Source: Tritrichomonas musculus
Lineage: Eukaryota; Parabasalia; Tritrichomonadida; Tritrichomonadidae
DNA: 64,000 bases
Direction: 5' to 3'
NCBI GenBank assembly: GCA_039105265.1
Contig: JAPFFF010000017.1
Location: 124,001 to 188,000 of the forward strand
Under the pieces are notes generated by a model. The model was not told the origin of the DNA and did not search any database. It saw only the letters and a list, made by a program, of their open reading frames with translations. The position numbers were made by a program, and so were the translations under genes. Shown here piece after piece: positions 20,193-30,859 of the stretch. Position 1 is the first letter of the stretch. Each line of letters begins with the position of its first letter.

Positions 20193-20324
20193 ATGCTGAT
20201 TGAAATTCTCTTAGGAACACTTGTTTTGATTGAGTTAATGAACACATTATTAAGAGTTATAAAGCTTTTCCCTCCAAATGAGCCACCATTAGATGATGAA
20301 ATTAGACGAAGAATGTACTCATAA
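20193..20324 (+). CDS. Tiny hydrophobic protein (43 residues)
   Basis: A 43-residue frame begins MLIEILLGTLVLIELMNTLL, giving one probable membrane-spanning helix, followed by a short basic/acidic tail ending RRRMYS. It fits neatly between the divergent gene at 20141 and the convergent gene at 20328. Size and form resemble small viral membrane proteins, but there is no family evidence. Confidence 0.5.
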   Translation: MLIEILLGTLVLIELMNTLLRVIKLFPPNEPPLDDEIRRRMYS

Positions 20325-20327
20325 AAT

Positions 20328-20609
20328 TTAACTAGGTCCATAATTATTATTATCATAAGCAGGTTGTAAGAATTTTTCTTTCCCAGTTTCTAACCAAGGT
20401 TGAACTTTATCATTAACTGTTCGAATACCTCTTCCAATACCACTTGCAATATTACCAATTGTTCCACCTACTGTTTCTCCAACTTTTTCTAAGACTGGCG
20501 CAACTTTATCTGCAGCAAATTGCAAACCTTTTTGAACTATCGGAACTGCTTTTTGTGCAAAATTTTTAACTTTCTCTCCTATTTTTTTAATCCAAGAACC
20601 AAAAGCCAT
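20328..20609 (-). CDS. pVI-like amphipathic minor capsid protein
   Basis: 93 residues, rich in Gly, Ala, Val and Lys, with long amphipathic helices (about 5-75): WIKKIGEKVKNFAQKAV and then a glycine-rich stretch around residue 48-60. Small membrane-active proteins of this composition (adenovirus pVI and the equivalents in Polintons and virophages) sit inside the capsid and help escape or assembly. Its place next to the capsid genes supports this. It shares the start MAFGS and a following Lys-Lys-Ile with the tiny gene at 32266. Confidence 0.55.
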   Translation of the reverse strand: MAFGSWIKKIGEKVKNFAQKAVPIVQKGLQFAADKVAPVLEKVGETVGGTIGNIASGIGRGIRTVNDKVQPWLETGKEKFLQPAYDNNNYGPS

Positions 20610-20678
20610 TGTATAGAATTGTTTTTCATTTTAAAAAAAATTGGCTTTTCGAATTTTTTAAATTCTTCATAAAAACAG

Positions 20679-22478
20679 ATGACTTATCAAAACGCACAAT
20701 TTAAGAATTCAGGAAATGATGAAGGTGACATATTAAACTTTTTCAATAATCATTTGAGGACATTAGTACAAAAAAATGGAGGTGATAATACTTTTTCAAT
20801 TGTTGAGGAACTCTGTCATGACAAAGATGAACCTATTCCAATTGGTACAAAAACAAAAATAAGATTAACTCATTCAGGTCATACAATCTCCCAAATAGAA
20901 AAAGGTTTCATAAAATTAGATTTAGAACTGAATCTCGAATTAAATAAAACTTTCGCAAATGATTCGGCATTAAATCCTTGTAAGCATTTAAATTATATCT
21001 TTATTGGTTTTAAAAATGCTGCAGAAATCATATCTGAATTACAATTTTGGGTTGACGGAAAATTAATTAGTGGTTATCATCAAAGTGAAATGATTAAAGA
21101 AACTTTTGCATATAATTCAATTCGACCAAAAGATTCCAAAAATAATGCAGCTCATGCTCATTCATTATGGGAAAGCGTATGCTGCATGAGTCCAAATGTT
21201 GCAGGTGTTTATGTTCCTCTCATTGCTTTTCTAAATAATACGAAAGTTCCTGTTCGTATGGAATTGAATATACCATTCACCGATTTGTTAGCTTTACAAG
21301 CTTGGAGATTGTATCCAAATAGAATTTTAGGTGAAGTTGAAATAGAAGTCAAATTTTCTCTTGATGCTCTTGTTTGGTGTCAACTTCAACCTAAAAATGT
21401 TGGTGAAATCAAAAGATTTTGGAAATGGGTAGACTCTGGGCAATTAGAATATGATGCACCAATATTGCCTATTTTCAATCACTTTTCTCAATACCGAGAT
21501 GAAATCATAACTGTCAAAGCTGTGACACATGTTGTTAACAACAACGTTAAAACCGAGGATATTACAGGTGGTGATAATGAAGGGTCTTATCCATGCATAT
21601 CAACGGTCTTAGCTACGAAAAATGCACAAGACATAAATTACTGGCACGTACAAATGAATGGTCTCAAACTCTCAAACGATGATGTGAGAATAGTGAAATG
21701 TCGATCAAATTGTAGTGGATTTGGAGTCAAACCTGATGTAATTGAATCATTAATGACAACATTGCAAGAACCAATAATTATTCCTTCGCAAGAATTAACC
21801 AAATATCAATTTGATATGAGGGTAACGGGAGGACGGATCGATATTTCAAAATCTGTTCCATTAAAGAATGCTACAAATATTACAATGATGTTTCCAGCAA
21901 AAACTACTCATTGCACAGTCTATCAAAATGTTATGTTAGAGCAGTGTTGGTTATCAGTCAATAAAAAGAAATATCCAGAAACTTATTTTGATAATACTTG
22001 GGATGGAAGATTTGTTAATTATCAACTAATGGCAAATGAATTAGATGGAAATATTGAACCAACAGATGAATTTGTTGAATCAATCTCAAAACCAATCAAT
22101 AATGTTTATCCAAAACATATGCGTCTGGATAATGATCCAGCTGAGAATGTGAGATTCTTTATTTCCCCATTTGATAACACAAGTTTCGGAATCAATTTCC
22201 AATTAGAAAGAGGAAATTCTGGTTATGTTTTCGATGGCGTTGATTCTGGAAATCAAGCAGTGTCAATTGAATTCAAAGGAAATTTGATTAATGATGATAT
22301 TAATAACGCATATCTGTATCCAGATTTTGATGTCTCGGCGAAAAATGTGGTATCAATAAAAAATCAAAAACAAACCCCAATTCCAGAAATGTGGATTTGT
22401 TCTGATACTTATTGGACTTGGTCAATTCAAGATGGTGTTCAATATTACCCACGTGGAAGGCCAACTGGTTATGACTAA
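20679..22478 (+). CDS. Major capsid protein, copy 1
   Basis: 599 residues, the size expected of Polinton double-jelly-roll major capsid proteins. It is rich in aromatic and beta-prone stretches, with conserved blocks such as LALQAWRLYPNRILGE (about 206) and FGINFQLERGNSGYVFDG near the C-terminus. It starts MTYQNAQF, shared with copy 2, which fixes the start. Its position after the ATPase and pVI-like gene is typical. The fold assignment is by context, length and resemblance, not a computed match. Confidence 0.8.
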   Translation: MTYQNAQFKNSGNDEGDILNFFNNHLRTLVQKNGGDNTFSIVEELCHDKDEPIPIGTKTKIRLTHSGHTISQIEKGFIKLDLELNLELNKTFANDSALNPCKHLNYIFIGFKNAAEIISELQFWVDGKLISGYHQSEMIKETFAYNSIRPKDSKNNAAHAHSLWESVCCMSPNVAGVYVPLIAFLNNTKVPVRMELNIPFTDLLALQAWRLYPNRILGEVEIEVKFSLDALVWCQLQPKNVGEIKRFWKWVDSGQLEYDAPILPIFNHFSQYRDEIITVKAVTHVVNNNVKTEDITGGDNEGSYPCISTVLATKNAQDINYWHVQMNGLKLSNDDVRIVKCRSNCSGFGVKPDVIESLMTTLQEPIIIPSQELTKYQFDMRVTGGRIDISKSVPLKNATNITMMFPAKTTHCTVYQNVMLEQCWLSVNKKKYPETYFDNTWDGRFVNYQLMANELDGNIEPTDEFVESISKPINNVYPKHMRLDNDPAENVRFFISPFDNTSFGINFQLERGNSGYVFDGVDSGNQAVSIEFKGNLINDDINNAYLYPDFDVSAKNVVSIKNQKQTPIPEMWICSDTYWTWSIQDGVQYYPRGRPTGYD

Positions 22479-22509
22479 GATAAGATCTAAATTTTTTTTG
22501 CAAGAACAA

Positions 22510-24327
22510 ATGACTTATCAAAACGCTCAATTTAGAAACTTTGGAAATGATGAAGGTGACATATTAAACTTTTTCAATGATCATTTAAGAAATTTGGTAG
22601 CAAAAAATGGAGGTGATAATACTTTTGCTATGTATTGTGAAGATTTCCATGATCATGATATTCCAATTGAAAAATTTTCCGAAAGAACTCGAATAAAACT
22701 AACTCACTCAAATCATACAATATCTCAAATAGAAAAAAGTTTTATTGAAATGACAGTTGAATTTGATGTTTTCTTTCAAACACCTTTGACAAAAACTAAT
22801 TTTTGGACACAATCGTCTCCAGGAACTTGGACAAATCATGATCAAGCACATATAAATCAAATATTTGTTGGTTTTAAAGATGCTGTTGAAATTATTGATG
22901 AAGCTAGATTTTATGTTGATGGGAAATTGGTTCAAAATTATCATCAAACAGAAATGATTCGTGAATCTTATGCATATAATTCAATTCGGTCAAAGGAATC
23001 AAAACAAAATTCACCTCATTCTCATTCATTATGGGAAAATGTTTGTAATTTATCTCCTAATGTTTGTGGTGTTTATATTCCATTATCAAGTTTGGCTTCA
23101 ATAAATAACTTTCATGTTGTATTAGACCTAATTATTCCAATCACAGATCAATTAGCTTTACAAGCTTGGAGATTATATCCAAATCAAATATTAGGTGAAA
23201 TAGAAGAAGAAGTTCGATTTTCTTTGGATTCATTGGTTTGGTGTCAAGTTCCTCTCTCTCAAGTTTGTAAAAAACTATCCCTTCGTCCGAATTATGCAAC
23301 TTGGGAATTGAATTGTCCGATGCTTCCACTGGATAATCGATTTTATCAAATTGGACAAGAAGGACGAATCGTCAACAAAATGCTAACAACAAAGTCACCA
23401 ATAAGTTCTAACTTCAAAAATATAAACTCTGATTTCATTGAATTATCATCAATAAAATGGACGCTAGATCATTTAAAGAGTCAACCAAATAATGCAACTG
23501 AAGATCTCAATTATGTTTGTATGAATGTCGGATTGAATACACTCAAATATAATCCAAAATCAATAAAAATCACAGTTGGACGATCAAATTTGTTTGGATT
23601 TGGAATAAAACCATCTGTTGTTGAAGGATTGATGTCAACTTTACAAGAACCATTAATAATTCCTTCGCAAGAATTAACAAGAGTAATTTTTGATACAACT
23701 GTCGGAGATGATGAAATAAATTTAATTAAATCTATGCCTTTGAAAAATGCAACAAATTTAACATTTATGTTTCCAAGATATGCAAATGATATTACAGTAT
23801 ATAGAAATATAATGTATGCAAATGTTCGATTAATAATAGATAAGAAATTGTATCCTCAAGTTGAATTTGCTAATACTTGGAATGGAAGATTTGTTCAATA
23901 TCAACTAATGGCAAATGAATTAGATGGAATTGAGGCAACTCCAGAATATTTAGAATCTATTTGTCAACCTCTGAATGATTTCTCAGATAATCTCAAATTG
24001 CGTTATCGAAGTACATTTTATGATGATACAAATTTTGGAATCAATTTTCAATTAGAACGTGGAAATTCTGGTTATGTATTTGATGGTGTAGATACTGATA
24101 ATCATGAAGTTTTAATTCGATTTCATGCAGATACAATATTTGATTCAAGTTCGAGTGACGCAAACACATTTCTTTATCCAAAAACAACATCTCAAGGAAT
24201 TGTTGACAATACTTATCGAAATTTATGTAAACCAGAAATGTGGATTTGTTCTGATACTTATTGGACTTGGTCAATTCAAGATGGTGTTCAATATCATGAT
24301 GAAGGAGTACCAAGTGGCTATAAATAA
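22510..24327 (+). CDS. Major capsid protein, copy 2
   Basis: 605 residues, a tandem paralogue of the preceding gene. The two align along their whole length: MTYQNAQF start, GNDEGDILNFFN, LALQAWRLYPN, LQEPLIIPSQELT, ANELDG, FGINFQLERGNSGYVFDG and MWICSDTYWTWSIQDGVQ. A longer open frame begins at 22432 inside copy 1, but homology places the start at 22510. The middle third differs most, as expected for surface loops. Two capsid proteins might occupy different lattice positions or be alternatives. Confidence 0.8.
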   Translation: MTYQNAQFRNFGNDEGDILNFFNDHLRNLVAKNGGDNTFAMYCEDFHDHDIPIEKFSERTRIKLTHSNHTISQIEKSFIEMTVEFDVFFQTPLTKTNFWTQSSPGTWTNHDQAHINQIFVGFKDAVEIIDEARFYVDGKLVQNYHQTEMIRESYAYNSIRSKESKQNSPHSHSLWENVCNLSPNVCGVYIPLSSLASINNFHVVLDLIIPITDQLALQAWRLYPNQILGEIEEEVRFSLDSLVWCQVPLSQVCKKLSLRPNYATWELNCPMLPLDNRFYQIGQEGRIVNKMLTTKSPISSNFKNINSDFIELSSIKWTLDHLKSQPNNATEDLNYVCMNVGLNTLKYNPKSIKITVGRSNLFGFGIKPSVVEGLMSTLQEPLIIPSQELTRVIFDTTVGDDEINLIKSMPLKNATNLTFMFPRYANDITVYRNIMYANVRLIIDKKLYPQVEFANTWNGRFVQYQLMANELDGIEATPEYLESICQPLNDFSDNLKLRYRSTFYDDTNFGINFQLERGNSGYVFDGVDTDNHEVLIRFHADTIFDSSSSDANTFLYPKTTSQGIVDNTYRNLCKPEMWICSDTYWTWSIQDGVQYHDEGVPSGYK

Positions 24328-24351
24328 AGATTTTTATTTGAATAGAAAAAT

Positions 24352-24837
24352 ATGTCGACATTAATTTCGTATAACATCGATCCAAATTTAAATATTCAAC
24401 CATTAAAAATTCATAAAACTTATTACCCTGTTCAAGGTTGGAAACTATCAACAAAGGAACAGCAAGAACAAAATTTATCAGAATGTTTAACGGTTGACCA
24501 CTTTTATTTGGAAAATGATAGATTTGCTTTTAAATATCCATCAGAGTTTCATACTCCAACTCAAGGTCAAGATCGATATATAATCTTTCAATATTGTTAT
24601 TGTGTTGTTAATAAGCATACTGCATCAAATTATACTGTTCATGCAAGTTTTGTTCCTCGAAATAATTATTGTGATAGTTTAGTTTATGTTGCAAATTTAC
24701 AAGTTCCTGATGATAATAGAAAATATTTAATTGATTCGAATGTCAAACAAGGTTTTATGGTTTGGTTTAAAGATACAGAAACAAGAAAAATAATAGTTCC
24801 TGATTATTTCATTTTGTTCTTGAAAATAGAATATTGA
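24352..24837 (+). CDS. Probable minor capsid (penton-like) protein
   Basis: 161 residues, aromatic and beta-rich, ending in a hydrophobic strand (DYFILFLKIEY). It lies 24 bases after capsid copy 2. In Polintons the major capsid gene is normally accompanied by a minor capsid (penton) protein with a single jelly roll, and this is the best candidate by position. It is shorter than most such proteins, so it could instead be a cement or fibre-anchoring protein. Confidence 0.45.
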   Translation: MSTLISYNIDPNLNIQPLKIHKTYYPVQGWKLSTKEQQEQNLSECLTVDHFYLENDRFAFKYPSEFHTPTQGQDRYIIFQYCYCVVNKHTASNYTVHASFVPRNNYCDSLVYVANLQVPDDNRKYLIDSNVKQGFMVWFKDTETRKIIVPDYFILFLKIEY

Positions 24838-24872
24838 ATCAATTTTATTTTTGGTGCGAAAATAAAAATTTA

Positions 24873-26936
24873 ATGACAGGTGTTTGGACCGATACAGATT
24901 TCAAATTAATGACTGCAAGTGGTGGGACTGATGCGAGTTTATTTGTGTTGAAAGAAAATGGTGAGGCGTCAAATTTAACAATAAAATACCCAAAAGATGA
25001 GGAAGAGAAAAGGAAAGGAGATAGAACAGCAACAATCAAGTCAGATGAAATTGTTGAATATATCCTCGATAGTCTGAATACAAGAAAAACCAAATTTGTT
25101 TTGAAAGATGGTGGTACAGTTCAAAATTTAAAAATCAAATTTAATGTAGCAGAGGGATTAACTGGATATAATAGTGAACTCACTTCTGATAAATTAGGGA
25201 GAGATCTTACTTCAGTTGTGAATAAAACGGAAAATTTAAGTACAGCATTGAAAGGAGCAACTGGAAATTTTATGTTAAATTCTTCGGACAATAAAATTCA
25301 AATATCAACAAATGCCCTTGTGAATTTTTTCAATCTCTGGTCAAAAATAAATTTATCTTACTCATCAGAAGATGATCCAGATGATATCCAAGATTTAGGA
25401 AATCATGTAACTTTTTCAGAACCGCTATATCTTTCCAACTTTTTACGATTTACAGTAACAATGCCGAATCCAAAAAAACCGGTCGATGATGATGGAAACC
25501 GAAAATATTATGATTATATATTGGATCTTCAATTTGTAGCAAAAGCAGCCTTTTGGAATATGAAAAGTGCAATAAATCAAAATCAATATGCAATGGCAAA
25601 AATAGGAGCTCCGAAGACTTTTCGAGCTGCACCTCAATTATTAACAGAAGATGAGGAAGATCCAAAAACAATCACAATTGAGTCCTATGAGAAGATGTTG
25701 CAAGAAATTGATGATGATTGGAAATTGTATATGGATTATATATTTTCTCAATTGAATCAAAGTTTTGAAGATCAACTTGAATACTTAATTGATAACAAAG
25801 AATTTGGTAAATTTTGGAGAAATTCAATATTTGTCGAAAATAATTTAAATAATATTCCATTACAACCATTACGACCTCAAACATTAGCAGGGTATGGATT
25901 TATAACTTTTGATATGAGTAATCTTGAAGCTGCTGATGGTGTTATGTTAACTTCTTTTATATCAGTCGAATACAAAAATTCATCATTAATAATTACCATT
26001 TATGATTATGAGAGTTCACATTTTATTTTCCATATCTTTGATCGAAAACGTTCAAAAATAAATTATCAAATTAAATTCATTGATTATGTTATCGAATGTA
26101 AAATAACAAATAATGAATTAACTGTTAAATCAAATCAAAATAATATAGACAGTTCATCATTTGTAATTGAAAATCATAACCTAAAAATAACCTTAAATGG
26201 TAAATTTGAATTAAAATTAGAAGAAACTGAAGCCGATAAAAAATATTGTGAAGAACATCAAAATGAAACAGATTCTGGAGAGGAAAGAAATTTAGAAAAT
26301 CGAATTGTTGGTTATTACCTTGCTCCTTTGAATGAGAATTTCAAAAATTATTTGGCTACTCTTGGAGGTTCTATAGATTTTGATACATTAACTAGAATAA
26401 CAAATTTAGAAAATACAATGAAAAATTATACTGAAAGGGTATCAACTTTAGAATCAAATGTTGATCAAATTGGAAATGTATTTTCTGCTGATACTACTGA
26501 GAGTCAAGAATATCGAAATAAAGAAGGTTTTGTCATAAATAATAAAGCTCAAACATTGGCATTAAATGAGGAAAAACCAGTTGTATTAACATTTGAAGAA
26601 AAATTAAAGAAATGGCAAGACGAAGAACTAGATCAATTAAAATGGTTAAATCAAGGAATCAAAGAGATTTGGTCATTTTGTGCTGGTCTTTCAGAAGATT
26701 TATCTCGATTAGAAGAGAATCAATGTCAATGTGGAGGTAGTGGAACAGTATCAGATGACAAATTAACTGCTTTGGAACGTAAATGTCAAAATATTGAAAC
26801 TGATCTAACGTTTGAAAATTTGACAACTGAGAATCGAATTAAGATCTTAGAAGATAAAACTAAAAATATTGAATGTGATAAATTTTATGATAGTAGAATT
26901 CAATTATTAGAAGAAAAATGTTCTACAATTGAGTAA
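24873..26936 (+). CDS. Fibre/spike-like structural protein 1
   Basis: About 690 residues from the first ATG. The N-terminal half is beta-rich with repeated ALKGATGNFML and NLKIKF-type strands. The C-terminal third (from about 510) is heptad-rich (NLENTMKNYTERVSTLESNVDQIG and later segments), like trimeric fibre stalks. It follows the capsid genes directly. No homologue was recognised; the fibre call rests on architecture and position. The next fibre-like gene begins at its 3' end. Confidence 0.55.
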   Translation: MTGVWTDTDFKLMTASGGTDASLFVLKENGEASNLTIKYPKDEEEKRKGDRTATIKSDEIVEYILDSLNTRKTKFVLKDGGTVQNLKIKFNVAEGLTGYNSELTSDKLGRDLTSVVNKTENLSTALKGATGNFMLNSSDNKIQISTNALVNFFNLWSKINLSYSSEDDPDDIQDLGNHVTFSEPLYLSNFLRFTVTMPNPKKPVDDDGNRKYYDYILDLQFVAKAAFWNMKSAINQNQYAMAKIGAPKTFRAAPQLLTEDEEDPKTITIESYEKMLQEIDDDWKLYMDYIFSQLNQSFEDQLEYLIDNKEFGKFWRNSIFVENNLNNIPLQPLRPQTLAGYGFITFDMSNLEAADGVMLTSFISVEYKNSSLIITIYDYESSHFIFHIFDRKRSKINYQIKFIDYVIECKITNNELTVKSNQNNIDSSSFVIENHNLKITLNGKFELKLEETEADKKYCEEHQNETDSGEERNLENRIVGYYLAPLNENFKNYLATLGGSIDFDTLTRITNLENTMKNYTERVSTLESNVDQIGNVFSADTTESQEYRNKEGFVINNKAQTLALNEEKPVVLTFEEKLKKWQDEELDQLKWLNQGIKEIWSFCAGLSEDLSRLEENQCQCGGSGTVSDDKLTALERKCQNIETDLTFENLTTENRIKILEDKTKNIECDKFYDSRIQLLEEKCSTIE

Positions 26937-26964
26937 ATATTATTTTTGTTGCAAATGTAAAAAA

Positions 26965-29154
26965 ATGCTAACCAAATTTAAAGGCGATATTCAATTTAAA
27001 GTAGATGGTAAAACATATTTAGGTTCTCAATTGTTAACATCAAAATCGAATGAGTTTGAAACTGTTGAAGGTTTTTCTGATTATCATGTTACTAGAGATG
27101 CATTAACGGTTGAAGATGAAAAATTAAATATACAAATGAATGATGATGATATAACAAAACTATTACAAATCGATGATAAGACAGAAGTATTTAAAATCAA
27201 TTTGAGAAAGAATGTTTTCTTAGATAGTGAAGGAAAATATATTTATCAATTATCAATTTATGTTTTGAATAAAAATTTCGTATGTCCATGTGTAACAGCT
27301 GCTGAAGATAAAAAAGTGACAATTACTGAAGAAACATCAACAACTCCATACATAAAAGTTGATAAGAATTTAAATCTTGATTTGAAATCTTTGTACATTA
27401 ATGGTGAAATTAGTATTATTTATCAATTACCATTAACACATTTGAAATCAACATTACCTTCCATCAAATGTGATATCATAGATTCTAGAAATAGTTTGAA
27501 ATTACATGAATCTGATAACTTATATTTATACAAACCAAGTGTCATAACCGAAGAAACATTGACTGATAATATTGATGTATATACAATGAAATGGACAATT
27601 CCTACTGATTATAGTATTCCTGACGGTTTAAAATTTGAATTTAAAGAACATTGTTTTGGAAATATTTGGACTTATATTTATAGTAATGGAAGATGGACTG
27701 GGAATAATATTAAAGGTCGAATAAATGGTAAAATTATAAATAAAAGAAATGAACAAGAATCAGGTAAAAGTCAAACAAAATATCAAGAAAGAGATGGAGC
27801 GTTAATTATGATTAAAAGAACTCCAATAAATATTTTGGTAGGTACTAATCAGAACGAATGGGAAACAAACATCTTTGAAAAATTAAAAAGAATTTGGGAT
27901 ATTGAATCAAAAGTATTATTAAAAGATGGTACAATCGAAAAAGGTGATAAATATGGTTTAAATTTTGATGTTGAAGTTTGGTTACCAAAATATTTAGAAG
28001 GTGATGTTATTTATAATTGTGCTTCGGTTCATGCTTATATAAACGGTTATTCAACTAAAAAAGATAGTTTGAATTTTTCAAATTGGGAAAGAGTATATTT
28101 AGATTTCAAAATTGATTCTCCAAAATATAATAATCGATTAAGTTTTATTCCTGAAAATTTGTATACAGGTACTGCTGATTATGATAAAAATTATATGAGT
28201 TTAAAAGGTGATTTAGATACAATTGAAAAATTAACTTATGATTATTCATCTCGACATGGAATTGAGAATCAAGATTTAGTATTATATTTAAGAAAAGATT
28301 TAGTAGATCCAATTGAAGAAATTAATTGGGATAAAAATACTAATCCATTTGAATATATAATTAATCAACAATATTATGAAGTGAGTCCAAATCCAAATGC
28401 AGCAACAACTTTATATACTGATTACAACATAACTTCATCAAAAATTATTACAGCTGACAATATTACAACAATGAGATCAGATTTAAATTTAGTTTCAAAT
28501 ACGATTGATGTTGTTTCTGTTGATGTTGATAATTTAGATAAATCCGTTGAAAATTTAAAAACAAGAATGACTCTAACTGAAAAAATAACTGAAAAATTAG
28601 AAGCTGATGTTGATAAAATTAGATTAAGACAAAATATTCAAATGGTAGCTGGTTTGATAGGTTTTAGTGCTAAAGGTATATCATTTGGTATAAAAAGTAT
28701 TTCTGGTGTTGTTAGTAATATGTGGAAAGCTTGGGTAGAATCAAATGCAGAAATGGAATTAGCAGATTTATCAAGAAGTGATGGAGTTTCATTATCTGGT
28801 GTGAGAAATTGGTGTGAATCTGGTGCAACAACAATTCCAATATTTGATGAAAAAGAAGAAGAACAAATTTTAACAGTAGGTGGTGGAAAACAATTATGTT
28901 ATTCATTTAGAGATTCAATGAAGAAACCATTATTGAAAATTGTAGATAAAATTGAGGAAATGGATAATGATTATATTTCAAGAAGTGAATTAACAAGAAT
29001 GGATACAATTGATATTGTTATCAAAGTTAATGAAATGGATGTTCCAATAATTTTAACTGCAGAAGAAGAATTAAAAAATGGTATTTGTGTATTTAAATTA
29101 TTCACCTCTGAAGGTCAAAAACGATTTATATCAAAATTGAACAAGGTACCATAA
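26965..29154 (+). CDS. Fibre/spike-like structural protein 2
   Basis: About 730 residues. Beta-rich N-terminal two thirds, then a coiled coil (DVVSVDVDNLDKSVENLKTR, about 530-570), then a glycine/serine-rich hydrophobic stretch (MVAGLIGFSAKGISFGIKSI) that could be a membrane-active or trimer-tip segment. A GGGKQLCYSF motif lies near the C-terminus. Architecture matches viral fibre or spike proteins; no specific family was recognised. Confidence 0.55.
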   Translation: MLTKFKGDIQFKVDGKTYLGSQLLTSKSNEFETVEGFSDYHVTRDALTVEDEKLNIQMNDDDITKLLQIDDKTEVFKINLRKNVFLDSEGKYIYQLSIYVLNKNFVCPCVTAAEDKKVTITEETSTTPYIKVDKNLNLDLKSLYINGEISIIYQLPLTHLKSTLPSIKCDIIDSRNSLKLHESDNLYLYKPSVITEETLTDNIDVYTMKWTIPTDYSIPDGLKFEFKEHCFGNIWTYIYSNGRWTGNNIKGRINGKIINKRNEQESGKSQTKYQERDGALIMIKRTPINILVGTNQNEWETNIFEKLKRIWDIESKVLLKDGTIEKGDKYGLNFDVEVWLPKYLEGDVIYNCASVHAYINGYSTKKDSLNFSNWERVYLDFKIDSPKYNNRLSFIPENLYTGTADYDKNYMSLKGDLDTIEKLTYDYSSRHGIENQDLVLYLRKDLVDPIEEINWDKNTNPFEYIINQQYYEVSPNPNAATTLYTDYNITSSKIITADNITTMRSDLNLVSNTIDVVSVDVDNLDKSVENLKTRMTLTEKITEKLEADVDKIRLRQNIQMVAGLIGFSAKGISFGIKSISGVVSNMWKAWVESNAEMELADLSRSDGVSLSGVRNWCESGATTIPIFDEKEEEQILTVGGGKQLCYSFRDSMKKPLLKIVDKIEEMDNDYISRSELTRMDTIDIVIKVNEMDVPIILTAEEELKNGICVFKLFTSEGQKRFISKLNKVP

Positions 29155-29159
29155 CAGAT

Positions 29160-30859
29160 TATAAAGGAGTTGATACAACAACAACAATAGATAACATCAC
29201 AATTGAAGGTCTTCCAAAATCTGAAGAATATCGTACAAAATATTTATCATGGATTGATAAATCAGGAAAAACAATTACCTTGACTGGAGAAAATACAGAT
29301 GCTAAATTAATTGGTTGTGTTATTGAAAAGAATACATTTAATAGACTTTTAGTTGAGAAAACTCCAGCTGATATTGCTTTTCTATCTGATATTGAAGCTT
29401 TAGATGAAAAAATAAATGCATTAGCAGTAAATAGTCATCAAAATGATGTTGCAATGTTGAGTCTTGAATATCCAACAACTGACGAAGTAAATACTGCTTT
29501 AGAAACTATTCAACAAGAATTAGCTAAGAAACCAAATATTGAAGAATTATATACGAAAGAAGAAGCAGATGCAAAATATCGAAGCAAAAATGATTTGATA
29601 TATAAAGATGCAGTCGATGTGCCTTTTGAAAATGTCCAAGATAATTCAGGATCGTGGGAAGTCAAAATAAAATTGACTAGGGGAACTCGCCTTGTTGGAA
29701 CAATATCAAATAACGATGGCTTTGTAAAAGAGTTTGATTATTTGTTTGACTATGATGGTGTTATTACTGAAGATGGAGTTAATGTCGATGTTGAAATTGA
29801 TGGAACAACCTATAACTTGACCTATTATAAAAGCGATAGATTTGGTCAATGCTTTTACATCGATAATGGGGAAGACTCTTTTGATACCAAATTAATATTA
29901 GCGGAAAAAATATTGAAGCAAGATAAAATAGCATTGAAAAGTGAAATTCCACTTGTTGTTCAATATGATGAAAAGTGAGATTCCTGCTGTACCTATGGAT
30001 TTGTCAAATTATGCATTGAAAAGTGAAGCGTTGATGAAGGATTCTGTCATCAAATTAACCGATATCCCTTTAGAAGTGATGTCAACAGTTATGTTGATGA
30101 AATATTAAATAAGTACTTAGATACTGTTAAGACAAATGACTTATATATTGAAAACAGTGTTAATTCATTTGACGGTCAATCAAGTGTTAATTACAAAGGT
30201 TTGTACACTTATGTTGGGGAAGAGGATCAAATAAATACAAAACATGTATGTTTAGGAATAAATCAACTAATCATGAAATCTATTACAGACATCAACCACA
30301 ATCCGTACAAGGCTCATTTTGCACTAAAGAGCAATCAGAACCTACATTCATAAATATCAAAATCTACATAAAGATGGGTGATGATGACGGATCAGTGTGC
30401 TCATTGAATTATGCAAAGAATGAGTTTGCGTTGAAAAGTGAAACAGAAACAAAAATAACTCAATTAGATAATCATTATGAATCTTGTTGAACTATTGGAT
30501 TCAACTTATTATGATAAGGTAGATTGTGATGAAAATATGCATTGAAGTCAAACGTTATAACAGAAGAACAACTAATAAAAAAATGTGCAATTGATTGCGG
30601 TCCATTTACGGAGGGTGCTGATATATCAATTCATCTTCTAAAAATTATAAATAACACAATTCAACTGGAATACGTAGTTGGTAATTATGCAGAATGAAAT
30701 GAAATAAGGATATTATTTTATGATACAACTGCAAATCCCCATAACATAGTAATATTATTATATCAAAGAACTATATATTTTGACAATTTCAATATTCATT
30801 CGTATTATGAAGAAATTGTTGATTTATCATCAGGAAGACCACTTACATATCGTGTCCCA
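29160..30859 (+). pseudogene. Decayed fibre-like coding region of the Polinton
   Basis: Coding-like remnants that continue the fibre array. They include YTKEEADAKY, a motif typical of phage and viral tail-fibre stalks, and several copies of a short ALKSE-type segment that look like stalk repeats. A beta-rich domain lies near 29600-29980. This is one of the broken parts of the element; no single intact product is claimed. Confidence 0.6.
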
